From the NCBI GenBank assembly GCA_016201285.1, contig JACQDE010000079.1:1-64000 (forward strand): a stretch of DNA of 64,000 bases. Reading direction: 5' to 3'. The notes under the pieces are model-generated. The model saw only the letters and a program-made list of their open reading frames with translations, searched no databases and was not told the DNA's origin. Of the stretch, positions 33,918-42,628 are shown piece after piece. This DNA is from Acidobacteriota bacterium. Its GTDB lineage: Bacteria > Acidobacteriota > Terriglobia > Acidiferrales > UBA7541. The translations under genes were made by a program, and so were the position numbers. The stretch's first letter is position 1. Every line of letters starts with the position of its first letter.

Positions 33918-35597
33918 ATGTCCTCTGCTCCGCGATTACGCGTGTTGGAGCCCGGCGGCGCCGAGCGTCAGGTGCCGATCCAGGCCTTTCCGTTCACCAT
34001 CGGCCGCCAGAAGGGCAACGAACTCACGCTCAGTGACACGCGCATCAGCCGCCAGCAAGCCAAGATCGAGTTCGCTGGCGGCAAATACATCCTCGAGGAC
34101 CTCCAGAGCCGCCACGGCACTTTCGTCAACGGCCAGAAGATCTCCGCCCGCCACGAATTGCGCCCGCGGGACACCATCGAGTTCGGCGTGCCCGATTCGT
34201 TCCGCCTGGTTTACGAAGTGGGCGAGGAGACCAGCGTCGCCGACCTGGTGAACCGCGTCGAGGCCACGCCGGCCACCCCGGCCACCTCCCGCGAGTTGTA
34301 TCACCTCGGCGTGCTGCTCGAAGTGGTGCGCGTGATGCACACCAGCCTCGCGCTCGAGGACCTGCTCACCTCCGTGGTGGATGCCGCCATCCAGGTGACC
34401 CACACCGAGCGCGGCGTGCTGTTGCTGCGCACCGAAGGCGGCGAGGAAGGCGAGCTTCACCCCAGCGTGGCCCGCGACCACTGCCGTGGCACGCTCGATC
34501 CCAAAGAATTGCAGATTTCTTCCAGCATCCTGAAGCAGGTGATCAAGTCGCGCCGCGAATTGATTGTGAGCGATCCGGGCGATGCGCTGGGCGCTCTCGA
34601 CCGCCGCCAGCAGGACAGCATGGCGCGGCTCGAACTGCGCACCGTCATCGCCATCCCGCTCGAGAAACTGCCCGTGCTCGGCTCCTCGGACACCACCGTC
34701 TATGGCAAGCCGGCCGAGCTGCTCGGCGTGCTCTATCTCGATAGCCGCGCCGTGGGCAGCGCTTTCTCCGATCTCGGCCGCCAGACGCTCCGCGCGCTCG
34801 CGCTCGAGGCCGCCACCGTCGTCGAAAACGCGCGGCTCTTTTCCGCCTCCCGCGAAAAAGAGCGCCTCGAGCACGAAATGCAGATCGCCGCGGAGATCCA
34901 GCAGCAGCTTCTGCCCAAGTCTTTCCCCGAGGCCAAAGAGTTTTCCATCACCGGGCTGAACATCGCCTGCCAGTCCATTGGCGGCGACTACTTTGACGCC
35001 ATCGGACTTCCCGCGGGGCGCTGCGGCGTGGTGGTGGCCGACGTATCCGGGAAAGGAATTCCCGCGGCGCTGCTTGCCTCCATGCTGCAGGGCGTGTTCT
35101 CGGCCACGGCGGGCATGGATATCGCGCTCAACGCCATCGGCACGCGCGTGAACAAGTACCTCTGCGAGCGCACCGGCGACGACCGCTACGCCACCCTCTT
35201 CTATTCCGTGCTCGATCCCGGCGGCCGGCTCGAGTACATCAACGCCGGCCACGTCTCCCCGCTCGTCCGCACCACCATGGGACAGGTCTATACGCTCGCG
35301 TCGGACAGCTTCCCGTTGGGCATGTTCGACTTCGCCGAATATCACGCCGGCCGGGCCCAGCTCCAGCCCGGCGACTTCCTCATCGTCTATACGGACGGCT
35401 TCTCCGAAGCGCATAACATGCGCAACGACATGTTTGGCGAAAGCGGCCTGCGCGAAATCCTCCGCGGCTTTTCGGGTACCACGGCGCTCGAGCTCTCCGA
35501 TGCCATTCAGGCGGGCGTCCGCCAGTTCACCGGCGGCGCTCCCCAGTCGGACGATATGACCCTGGTCGTAGTACACTACCGGGGATCTTCGGTATGA
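33918..35597 (+). CDS. FHA-GAF-SpoIIE (PP2C) signalling phosphatase
   Basis: From this ATG the protein has 559 residues. Domains: FHA (about 8-100; G-R-Q-K-G-N-E-L near 29-36, S-R-Q-Q near 45-48, S-R-H-G-T-F-V-N-G), GAF (about 130-310), a linker helix, then a SpoIIE/PP2C phosphatase (about 335-557) with the metal-binding G-G-D-Y-F-D and V-A-D-V-S-G-K-G, and Y-T-D-G-F-S-E-A. FHA domains bind phosphothreonine, so the phosphatase should be recruited to a Ser/Thr-phosphorylated partner. In-frame ATGs further upstream would add sequence with no family match. Its last codons overlap the next gene by 4 bases. Confidence 0.92.
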   Translation: MSSAPRLRVLEPGGAERQVPIQAFPFTIGRQKGNELTLSDTRISRQQAKIEFAGGKYILEDLQSRHGTFVNGQKISARHELRPRDTIEFGVPDSFRLVYEVGEETSVADLVNRVEATPATPATSRELYHLGVLLEVVRVMHTSLALEDLLTSVVDAAIQVTHTERGVLLLRTEGGEEGELHPSVARDHCRGTLDPKELQISSSILKQVIKSRRELIVSDPGDALGALDRRQQDSMARLELRTVIAIPLEKLPVLGSSDTTVYGKPAELLGVLYLDSRAVGSAFSDLGRQTLRALALEAATVVENARLFSASREKERLEHEMQIAAEIQQQLLPKSFPEAKEFSITGLNIACQSIGGDYFDAIGLPAGRCGVVVADVSGKGIPAALLASMLQGVFSATAGMDIALNAIGTRVNKYLCERTGDDRYATLFYSVLDPGGRLEYINAGHVSPLVRTTMGQVYTLASDSFPLGMFDFAEYHAGRAQLQPGDFLIVYTDGFSEAHNMRNDMFGESGLREILRGFSGTTALELSDAIQAGVRQFTGGAPQSDDMTLVVVHYRGSSV

Positions 35598-37255
35598 CAA
35601 ACAATCCCAGCTTACCGCTCGCTGCCGCCCGGCCCGCCGGCAATCTTGGATTGCTGAGCGACGCCCTCGGTGCGCTTCGCGCCGGCGCCGATCCGGATTC
35701 TCTCGCGCGGCAGGTGGTCGAGGCAGCCGGACGCTTCGGCCTTTCCGGCGCGCGGCTGTGGCGCCAGCTCGATTCAAGGGCCTCCGTCTGGCAGGAGTCG
35801 GGAAAGATGCCGGCGCCGGACGTGGCCGCTGCCGCACATGCTCTCGCCGGCAAACCGGCCGCCGGCGGCTCTGTCTGGGTTCACGTTTTTGGGGGCGATG
35901 GGCCGTTTCCAATGGTGTTGGAAGCGGCGCCGGCTCAGCCGTTGGACAACGATGCCCGCGCGGTGCTCGCGCTCTTCGCGCGCTTTGCCGGCACGACGCT
36001 GGCCGGCGCCGAGAGCCGCCGCTCCGTCGAGACGCTTTCGAGCATCGTCGAGGCCACCAAGCAGCTCAACTCCACTCTCGACCTCGGTGAGCTGATCAAC
36101 ATCGTCCTGCAGCTGGCCACGCGGGAAACCGGCGCCGACCGCGGTACTGTCTTTCTGGTGGACAAGGAACACGAGGAGATCTGGTCGCTTGTTGGCCTCG
36201 GCCTCGCGCAGCAGGAAATCCGCATCCCCATGACCAAGGGCATCGCCGGCCACGTGGCGCGCACCGGCGAGACGATCAACCTGCTCGATGCCTACGAGGA
36301 CGCTCGCTTCGAGCCGGATGTGGACCGCCGCCTGGGCTATCGCACGCGCACCCTGCTCTGCCTGCCGATCCTTAACAAGGACAATGAAATCGTCGGCGTG
36401 CTTCAGCTCCTGAACAAAGCCACCGGGCCATTCAGCACCGAGGACACGAATTTCCTCCGCGCGCTTTCCATCCACTGCGCCATCGCCATCGAAAACGCGC
36501 AGCTCCACCGCGAATTGCTCAACAAGCAGAGGCTGGAGCGCGATCTCGCGCTGGCCCGCAGCATCCAGCGCGGCCTGCTTCCCGAGCACCCGCCCGCCAT
36601 CGACGGCTTCGACATCGTCGTCTCCCACAAGCCCTCGCAGATGGTCGGCGGCGACTACTACGACTTCATCCCGCTCAGCCCGCAGGCGCTGCTGCTGGTC
36701 ATCGCCGACGTCGAAGGCAAGGGCGTCGCCTCCGCGCTCGTCATGGCCAATTTGCAGGCCACGCTTCGCGCGCTGGTGGTGCACCTGCACTCGCTCGAGC
36801 GCATTGTCGCCTCGGTGAACGACATGATCCTGGCCGATACGCGCGCGCAGAAATACATGAGCATGTTCGTCGGCCTGCTCGACCAGCGCAACCGCACCTT
36901 CCATTACATCAACGCCGGCCACGTGCCCCCGGCCGTGGTCCGCGCGAATGGCGAACACGTTTTCCTGCGCGAGGGCGGAATGGTGGTGGGGATTTTCCCG
37001 GGCGTGGCGTACGAGCGCGGCTACCTGAAGCTTGAGCCCGGCGACGTCTTCGTCGGCTGCACCGACGGCATCACCGAGGCCATGGACGTGCAGTCCAATG
37101 AATACGGCATCGAGCGGCTGGTGGAAACCATCGGCCGCGAACGAAATTCCTCCGCCGAGCGCATCGTGGAAACCGTTCTCTCCGAAGTGGACCGCTTTTC
37201 CCGCGGCGGCCCCCACGAAGACGACCGCATCATCATGGTCCTCAAAGCCCTGTAA
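35594..37255 (+). CDS. GAF-SpoIIE (PP2C) signalling phosphatase
   Basis: The 553-residue protein has a divergent N-terminal region (about 1-140, possibly a degraded GAF), a clear GAF domain (about 150-310; G-I-A-G-H-V-A-R-T-G-E), a helix with R-S-I-Q-R-G-L-L-P, and a PP2C phosphatase (about 330-553: G-G-D-Y-Y-D, I-A-D-V-E-G-K-G, I-N-A-G-H-V, C-T-D-G-I-T-E-A). It is coupled to the FHA-type phosphatase by a 4-base ATGA overlap. Such enzymes usually reverse anti-sigma-factor antagonist phosphorylation, but no anti-sigma kinase or STAS gene is visible here, so the partner must be elsewhere. Confidence 0.92.
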   Translation: MTNNPSLPLAAARPAGNLGLLSDALGALRAGADPDSLARQVVEAAGRFGLSGARLWRQLDSRASVWQESGKMPAPDVAAAAHALAGKPAAGGSVWVHVFGGDGPFPMVLEAAPAQPLDNDARAVLALFARFAGTTLAGAESRRSVETLSSIVEATKQLNSTLDLGELINIVLQLATRETGADRGTVFLVDKEHEEIWSLVGLGLAQQEIRIPMTKGIAGHVARTGETINLLDAYEDARFEPDVDRRLGYRTRTLLCLPILNKDNEIVGVLQLLNKATGPFSTEDTNFLRALSIHCAIAIENAQLHRELLNKQRLERDLALARSIQRGLLPEHPPAIDGFDIVVSHKPSQMVGGDYYDFIPLSPQALLLVIADVEGKGVASALVMANLQATLRALVVHLHSLERIVASVNDMILADTRAQKYMSMFVGLLDQRNRTFHYINAGHVPPAVVRANGEHVFLREGGMVVGIFPGVAYERGYLKLEPGDVFVGCTDGITEAMDVQSNEYGIERLVETIGRERNSSAERIVETVLSEVDRFSRGGPHEDDRIIMVLKAL

Positions 37256-37288
37256 TCTCGTGTTCCAGAGCTAATTGACCCGTACCCA

Positions 37289-37355
37289 GTTGTCGTCATT
37301 CTGAGTGCAGCGTTGCACCGGCAGGTGCGTCGCGAAGCGAAGAATCCGCGTGTCG
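37289..37355. repeat. GTCATTCTGAG-type repeat with inserted segment
   Basis: GTCATTCTGAGTG...GCGAAGCGAAGAATCCGCG matches the dispersed GTCATTCTGAGCG...GCGAAGAATC unit, but the halves are split by about 20 bases (CAGCGTTGCACCGGCAGGTGCGTC). Located between convergent genes. Confidence 0.6.
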
Positions 37356-37385
37356 TGCTCTGTGTCCCGATGCCGCTGTGGCGCT

Positions 37386-38189
37386 TCACGATCCGGTGGA
37401 CGAATACTCCCGCACCCCGCGGTTCCACAGCGCGATCGCCATCGTCAGAAACGTCGCCGCCACCACCGGCACGAGCCACGCATACACGCGGAACTCCGGC
37501 CGGCCCAGCAGCCGCACGCTCGGGTAATACGTCGCAAATCCGAACGGAATAATCCAGCTCAGCAGGAACTGCACGAAGCCGCTGTAGATCGAAAGCGGGT
37601 AGCGGCCGAAGGCGATCAGGTTCCACACCGGCGGGTGCACGCCTACGCGGTCCTCCACCCAGAAGCTGACGCACGTGAGCATCAGAAAGATGGCGACGTA
37701 GATCACCGCGCCGCAGAGCGCGAAGAAAAACAGCAGCACAAACTCCAGCGGGCCCCACGCGAGCTTCAGCCGCGACGCCGCCAGCCAGACGCCGAGCAGT
37801 CCCACGACCACCTCGTGCAGCGACTCGATGCGGAAGACTTCGAAGATCACCTGGTAGAGCGACGCGACCGGCCGCAACAGCACGCGGTCGAATTTTCCTT
37901 CGATGATGAAGTCATTTCCGAAATTATAGAGGTTTAAGCTGACGACGTTGAATAAACCGAAGGGGATCAGCGAAAAGCCGTAGAGGAACAGCACTTCTTC
38001 GAACTTCCACCCGGCGAGCTGCGGCACTTTCTGAAACAACACAACGAGGAAACCAAAGGCAAACGCGGTGGCCAACATACTCGCGCCCGTGCTGATCAGA
38101 AAGTCCGCGCGGTATGCCAGCCGTACTTTGATGAACTGCACCGCGTACGCCACGAGCAACTCAACGTGTTTTCGCACGCCCGGTCCCAC
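37386..38189 (-). CDS. ABC-2 type exporter permease (DUF990/COG3694-like)
   Basis: The 267-residue protein has six transmembrane helices and the pattern of DUF990-type ABC-2 permeases (F-L-I-S-T-G-A-S-M-L near 29-38, F-D-R-V-L-L-R-P-V near 99-107, W-I-I-P-F-G-F-A-T-Y-Y-P near 213-224). It is the last gene of a three-gene unit: ATPase, permease, permease. A gap of 82 bases to the middle gene includes a GTCATCCTGAGG repeat fragment and a GCTGAAAGCTGACTGCTGACAGCT word repeat. Homologous three-gene sets are annotated as uncharacterised or viologen-type exporters; the substrate here is unknown. Confidence 0.88.
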   Translation of the reverse strand: MGPGVRKHVELLVAYAVQFIKVRLAYRADFLISTGASMLATAFAFGFLVVLFQKVPQLAGWKFEEVLFLYGFSLIPFGLFNVVSLNLYNFGNDFIIEGKFDRVLLRPVASLYQVIFEVFRIESLHEVVVGLLGVWLAASRLKLAWGPLEFVLLFFFALCGAVIYVAIFLMLTCVSFWVEDRVGVHPPVWNLIAFGRYPLSIYSGFVQFLLSWIIPFGFATYYPSVRLLGRPEFRVYAWLVPVVAATFLTMAIALWNRGVREYSSTGS

Positions 38190-38220
38190 GTCGTCTCAGC
38201 CTCCCATCACTGTGCCTTGC

Positions 38221-38275
38221 TCTGTCATCCTGAGGATCTCAACGGAGGGCTGAAAGCTGACTGCTGACAGCTCAG
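38221..38275. repeat. Short repeat patch between two permease genes
   Basis: A GTCATCCTGAGGATCTC fragment followed by GCTGAAAGCTGACTGCTGACAGCT. The second word family recurs at 58826-58856. It lies inside an operon. Confidence 0.5.
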
Positions 38276-39105
38276 CCCCCATGGATCGTGATCTTCTTCA
38301 CCGACGCGCGCCACCAGCGGTCCGCCAACCATACCAGCGCCACCACCCACACCCACTGCGTCGTGAGCGCCAGCGCCGCTCCGCCCAGAGTCAGCTTGCC
38401 CAGGTAAATTTGCAGAGGCGTCGAGGCGACGTGCTGGAACGGCAGCCAGGCCATCACCGCGCGCACCGGCGCCGGGAAAAACGCCACCGGGATCAGCAGC
38501 CCGGAGAGCAGCTCGATCAGCCAGTATTTCGCGCGGATCAGCGCGAGGATGGATTTCAGCCGGATGGCGCACGTCCCGATCATGAAGTTGATCGCGCCCA
38601 TCAGAAAAAAGCTGCCCAGCACCGCCGCGGCGAACAGCGCGAAGTGCGCCACCGACGCCGGCATCCGCACGGGGAAGAGCAGCGTGATGACCACGGCTGT
38701 CGGCAAGGTCAGCATCCCCAGGCGAAACGCCGATTCGCCCATCGCCCGCGAAAACCACATCCACTGCACCGAAATGGGCTTAATCAGCTCCATCGCGATC
38801 TTGCCTTCGAGCACCTCGTAGGCCATCTCCTGGTCAATCGTGTTCCAATAGAACGAGCGGATGATCCAGCCGACGGCGACGTAGGTGATCATCTGGCCGA
38901 GATCGTAGCCGGCGATTGTGCCGCCCGCGCCCAGCGACCGCGCCGCCGGCCCGTACACCGCCTTCCAGATGAAGTAATAGACGGTGACGTTGATCAGGTA
39001 GGTGATGATCCCTGTCCAGTAGCGCAGCCGGAACGCCAGGATGTTCACGAACCCCACTCGCGTGAACTCCAGGTACGGAGCAATCGTTTGTGCCAGGGTG
39101 ATCAC
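38272..39105 (-). CDS. ABC-2 type exporter permease (COG4587-like)
   Basis: The 277-residue protein has six transmembrane helices. It opens Y-L-E-F-T-R-V-G-F-V-N-I-L-A-F-R-L-R-Y near 12-30 and contains G-K-I-A-M-E-L-I-K-P-I near 102-112, the same place as the R-V-L-L-R-P motif of its partner. The two permeases are expected to form a heterodimer. Its first codon overlaps the stop of the ATPase gene by 4 bases, so ATPase and permease are made together. Confidence 0.88.
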   Translation of the reverse strand: MITLAQTIAPYLEFTRVGFVNILAFRLRYWTGIITYLINVTVYYFIWKAVYGPAARSLGAGGTIAGYDLGQMITYVAVGWIIRSFYWNTIDQEMAYEVLEGKIAMELIKPISVQWMWFSRAMGESAFRLGMLTLPTAVVITLLFPVRMPASVAHFALFAAAVLGSFFLMGAINFMIGTCAIRLKSILALIRAKYWLIELLSGLLIPVAFFPAPVRAVMAWLPFQHVASTPLQIYLGKLTLGGAALALTTQWVWVVALVWLADRWWRASVKKITIHGG

Positions 39106-40124
39106 GCGCTCACTTCCTTCAGCGCCTCACCCGCGTAGATTCGCTTCACGATTTCCTCAATCGGCTCGTCTTCGATGAGCAGGTCGCGCACTTCGACTTC
39201 GGCGAGGATCTGCCGCAGCAGCTCAGCGGTGGATACTTCGGCGCGGTCAAACACAATGCGGTAGGTAAGGTGGTCCACCGCCTCGATCTTGCGCCCGTCT
39301 TTCTCGAGTACGGCAATCCGCGCCGCCTGTTCGCTGTCCTTGACGACGAATTTCACCTGCTTGGTGCGCAGCAGCTTCTGCTTGAGCAGAGCGAGCGGAC
39401 CGTCGTAGAGCAGCCGCCCGTGGTCAATAATCATGATTCTCTTGCACAACTCTTCGATGTCGTCGAGGTCGTGCGTAGTCAGCAGGACGGTGGTGCGGTA
39501 GCGCTGGTTGATTTCTTTCAGGAATTGCCGGATGTGGTCCTTGGCCACCACGTCCAGCCCGATGGTCGGCTCGTCGAGAAAAAGAATCGGCGGGTTGTGC
39601 AGCAGCGCCGCGGCCAGGTCGCAGCGCATGCGCTCGCCGAGCGAAAGCTTGCGCACCGGCGTGTGCAGGTAGTCGTTGAGTTTCAGCACGGCGTTGAAGA
39701 GTTCCATGCGCTCGTCGTAGTCGCGCTGCGGCACGTCGTAAATCTTCCGCAGCAGCTTGAACGACTCGATCACGGCGATATCCCACCAGAGCTGCGTGCG
39801 TTGCCCGAAGACGACGCCGATCGTCTTCACGTACTGCCGCCGCTGCTTCCACGGGACATACCCGTTCGAGTGGATTTCGCCGCCCGTGGGGACAAGGATG
39901 CCCGTCAGCATCTTGATGGTGGTGGATTTCCCCGCGCCGTTCGGGCCGATGTAGCCGACCATGTCGCCGCGCTGGATTTCGAACGTCACGCGGTCCACGG
40001 CCTGCACCGTCCGGTAATCCCGCTTCACCAGATTCTGGATCGCCCCCCAAACGCCTTCGCGGCGCTTAAAGGTGCGGAATTGTTTACTCAATTCACGGAC
40101 GGAGATCAGAGGCGCGTCAGGCAT
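39102..40124 (-). CDS. ABC transporter ATP-binding protein (COG4586-like)
   Basis: The 340-residue ATPase has Walker A G-P-N-G-A-G-K-S-T (60-68), the signature L-S-L-G-E-R-M-R near 165-172 (variant of LSGGQ), Walker B I-L-F-L-D-E-P near 186-192 and an H-loop T-T-H-D-L-D-D. A C-terminal extension of about 90 residues (from 250) is typical of the ABC-2 exporter ATPases with DUF4162-like ends. It starts an operon with two permeases. A promoter was not recognised in the gap before it, which also holds the other exporter's 3' end. Confidence 0.92.
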   Translation of the reverse strand: MPDAPLISVRELSKQFRTFKRREGVWGAIQNLVKRDYRTVQAVDRVTFEIQRGDMVGYIGPNGAGKSTTIKMLTGILVPTGGEIHSNGYVPWKQRRQYVKTIGVVFGQRTQLWWDIAVIESFKLLRKIYDVPQRDYDERMELFNAVLKLNDYLHTPVRKLSLGERMRCDLAAALLHNPPILFLDEPTIGLDVVAKDHIRQFLKEINQRYRTTVLLTTHDLDDIEELCKRIMIIDHGRLLYDGPLALLKQKLLRTKQVKFVVKDSEQAARIAVLEKDGRKIEAVDHLTYRIVFDRAEVSTAELLRQILAEVEVRDLLIEDEPIEEIVKRIYAGEALKEVSA

Positions 40125-40268
40125 GGGACCGCAATTTTAGCACGCCGGTTGGATGAGGAAGGGAAGCGAACGGGAACATAGAGGGGCGCCCGCCCAGCGC
40201 GGTCTACGTGCGGAACAGCACTTCCTCGCGCTGGAATTGCAGCACCGCCACCGCCAGCGCGATGCCCG

Positions 40269-41408
40269 CTAGAAGGAGGTGGAAAGGAAAACGAGCGCAA
40301 TCGAACCCCAGGGCAAACTCCCGCTCAGGATTTCCTTGGACACCAGGCTGACGTTGAGAATGGGGATCAGCGCGAGCTTCGCATTGAGCTCGATGCCCGG
40401 CAGGATGGACGCGATGGCCGGCACGATGGCCAGCATCATGATCGGGCCGGTGTAGCTCTGCGCTTCCTTGTAGCTCCGCGCGATCAGGGAAATGGCCACC
40501 AGCGCCGCGGCAAACAGCACCGCCAGCGGCAGCACCATCACGAACACCATCAGCACCGATTGCAGGCTGAAGTGCGCGGTGAAATCTTTGGCGACGCCCC
40601 GGGCGGAGGCACTCGGCGCAAATTTCAGCGTCAACGAGTACGACGCCAGCGAGATCACCGCCGTGGTCAGCGACGTCGTCAGCACGAAGAGGAACTTGGC
40701 CATCACCAACTCGCCGCGGCTGACGGCGCTGGCCAGGATGGTCTCCAGCGTCCCGCGCTCTTTTTCCCCGGCGGTCAGGTCCATAGCCGGATGCAGCGCG
40801 CCCACCAGGCAGAAGATGATGATGAAGTACGGAATGATGGCGCCCAGGCGCACTCCGGAGACCTTCTCCGCGCTGGCGACGTTCTGCTCCTTCGTCACCA
40901 CCGGCGTGAGCGCGGCGGCCGGCAAGCCGTGCCCTGCGACGCGCCCCTGCACGACGTCCTTCCGGTACTCTCCCACGATTTCTTCCAGGCTGTGGACGGC
41001 CATCTCCGAGCGCATTTCAGTTTCGTAGTAATAGAGCGTGACGCCCGGCGCCTGTGCGCCGGCGCCGCGCAGGGCCTGCTCGAAGCCCGGCGAGAATTCC
41101 ACCGCGGCGCGCAGCTTCTTGTCGCTGATGCGCTGCTTGTAGTCCGGCTCGGTGGGAACGATTTCGAATTTCCCCGAAGCGCGCAGCTTCCCGGCCAGCT
41201 CCGGCGCTTGCTCCGCTCCCAGCACCATGATCTGCGCCGCTTCCTTCCGGGCTTTTTCGCGAAATCGGCTCTCCAGCCGGCTGAAACCTGTGCTGATCAG
41301 CGGAAACATGATGAGCGGAAAGAGGAGCATGTTGAACAGCGTGCGGCGGTCGCGCAGCATGTCGGTGCGCTCTTTGTTGTACACGACCGCAATGTTCTTC
41401 AGCTTCAT
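40269..41408 (-). CDS. NatB-like ABC-2 permease, truncated at the C-terminus by a frameshift
   Basis: The readable frame gives 379 residues: a first transmembrane helix (about 25-42), a long extracytoplasmic loop (about 43-180) and five further helices. It ends at F-L-S-T-S-F-stop. Shifting the frame by one base at about 40275 continues L-L-A-G-I-A-L-A-V-A-V and R-E-E-V-L-F-R-T to a stop at 40204-40206, which matches the end of the paralogous permease next door residue for residue. So one C is missing from a CC run (as read on the minus strand), removing the last helix. It may be a sequencing or assembly error, a recent mutation or a shifty site. Role: sodium/drug export permease with the partner ATPase. 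Confidence 0.85.
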   Translation of the reverse strand: MKLKNIAVVYNKERTDMLRDRRTLFNMLLFPLIMFPLISTGFSRLESRFREKARKEAAQIMVLGAEQAPELAGKLRASGKFEIVPTEPDYKQRISDKKLRAAVEFSPGFEQALRGAGAQAPGVTLYYYETEMRSEMAVHSLEEIVGEYRKDVVQGRVAGHGLPAAALTPVVTKEQNVASAEKVSGVRLGAIIPYFIIIFCLVGALHPAMDLTAGEKERGTLETILASAVSRGELVMAKFLFVLTTSLTTAVISLASYSLTLKFAPSASARGVAKDFTAHFSLQSVLMVFVMVLPLAVLFAAALVAISLIARSYKEAQSYTGPIMMLAIVPAIASILPGIELNAKLALIPILNVSLVSKEILSGSLPWGSIALVFLSTSF

Positions 41409-41423
41409 GGCGCCCGCGCCTCC

Positions 41424-42626
41424 CTACGACCGGAAGAGGACCTCTTCGCGGTTGAACTGGCGCACCGCGACGGCCAGCGCCAGCGCCGCATAGACGCACG
41501 TGCTGGCGAAGATCAGCCCGATCTGATTCCAGTGGTACTGCCCGGCAAAAATCTCCCTGGCCACCAGGCTGACGTTCAAGATCGGCACCAGCGCCAGCCG
41601 CGTATCCAGCTCCACGCCCGGCAGCATCGAGGCCATGCCCGGCAGGATCACCAGGAAAATCAACGGGCCCAGGTAGCTCTGCGCCTCGCGGTAGCTCCGG
41701 GCAATCAGCGAAATCGCCAGCAGCAGCGCGGAAAACGTGGCCGCGAGCGGCACCACCATCAGGAAGACCACCGCCGCCGATTTCCCGCTCACCGCCAGCA
41801 CAAAGTCCTTTGTCACGCGGGACAGCAATTCCGCGCCGACCAGCACCGAGCCCGAAAACGAGAGCACCGAGAGCGCCGTGGTAACGATGGAAAAAGTCAT
41901 CACCAGCAGGAATTTTCCCAGCACCAGGTCGGTGCGGCGCACCGGGCTGGCCAGAATGGTCTCAATGGTGCCTCGTTCTTTTTCGCCGGCGGTCAGGTCC
42001 ATGGCCGGATACATCGCGCCGGTGAGGCACAGGATGATGATGAAGTACGGCAGCATCATCCCCAGAACGTTTCCGGTGACTTTTTCTGCGGAGGCGACGT
42101 TCTGTTTTTTGGTGTCAAACGCGGTCAGCACGGTGGCCGGCATTTTGGCGGAGGCCACGCGCGCCGCCACCACGCGCTCGTTGTACTCCCCTACGGCAGC
42201 CTGCAGATGGCGCAGCACGTTCTGCGACCGGAACTCGCCTTCATAGTGGTAGAGGATCAGCGTCTGCGGCTCGCCCGGTTTAGTGCGGATGTTTTCCTCG
42301 AAGCCCGCCGGGATCTCCACCGCCGCGCGCAGCTTCTTGTCGTTGATCCGCTGGACGTAATCTTCCGCCGCCGGCACAATTTCGAGCTTCTTGTTTTCCC
42401 GCAGCAGGCGGGCAAGCTCCGGGGCGTGCTCTTCGCCGCGCAGCATCACCGTGGGGCTTTCCCGCGTCGCCTTGCGCACCACCATCGTGGCCAGCGTGCC
42501 GATGCCGAGCATCAGCAGCGGAAACATCAGAATGGGGAGCAGGATGGAGCTGACAATGGTGCGGCGGTCGCGCAGCATATCCGTCAGCTCCTTGCGGTAC
42601 ACGATGCCGATGTTCTGCGCCGCCAT
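41424..42626 (-). CDS. NatB-like ABC-2 permease
   Basis: The 400-residue permease has one N-terminal helix (about 22-40), a large outer loop (about 45-170) and five C-terminal helices, the layout of NatB (COG1668) and related ABC-2 permeases. The motif M-D-L-T-A-G-E-K-E-R-G-T-I-E-T-I-L is at about 208-224. It is a paralog of the next gene (same motif there), so the pair probably arose by duplication and works as a heterodimer. It starts 2 bases after the ATPase stop and ends 15 bases before the next permease: a tight operon. Confidence 0.92.
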   Translation of the reverse strand: MAAQNIGIVYRKELTDMLRDRRTIVSSILLPILMFPLLMLGIGTLATMVVRKATRESPTVMLRGEEHAPELARLLRENKKLEIVPAAEDYVQRINDKKLRAAVEIPAGFEENIRTKPGEPQTLILYHYEGEFRSQNVLRHLQAAVGEYNERVVAARVASAKMPATVLTAFDTKKQNVASAEKVTGNVLGMMLPYFIIILCLTGAMYPAMDLTAGEKERGTIETILASPVRRTDLVLGKFLLVMTFSIVTTALSVLSFSGSVLVGAELLSRVTKDFVLAVSGKSAAVVFLMVVPLAATFSALLLAISLIARSYREAQSYLGPLIFLVILPGMASMLPGVELDTRLALVPILNVSLVAREIFAGQYHWNQIGLIFASTCVYAALALAVAVRQFNREEVLFRS

Positions 42627-42628
42627 GG

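Noticed and set aside
40269-40285. CCACCTCCTTC on the minus strand as a 16S rRNA 3' end or part of an rRNA gene
   Set aside because: It lies inside a permease coding sequence; only about ten bases match and nothing around it resembles rRNA.
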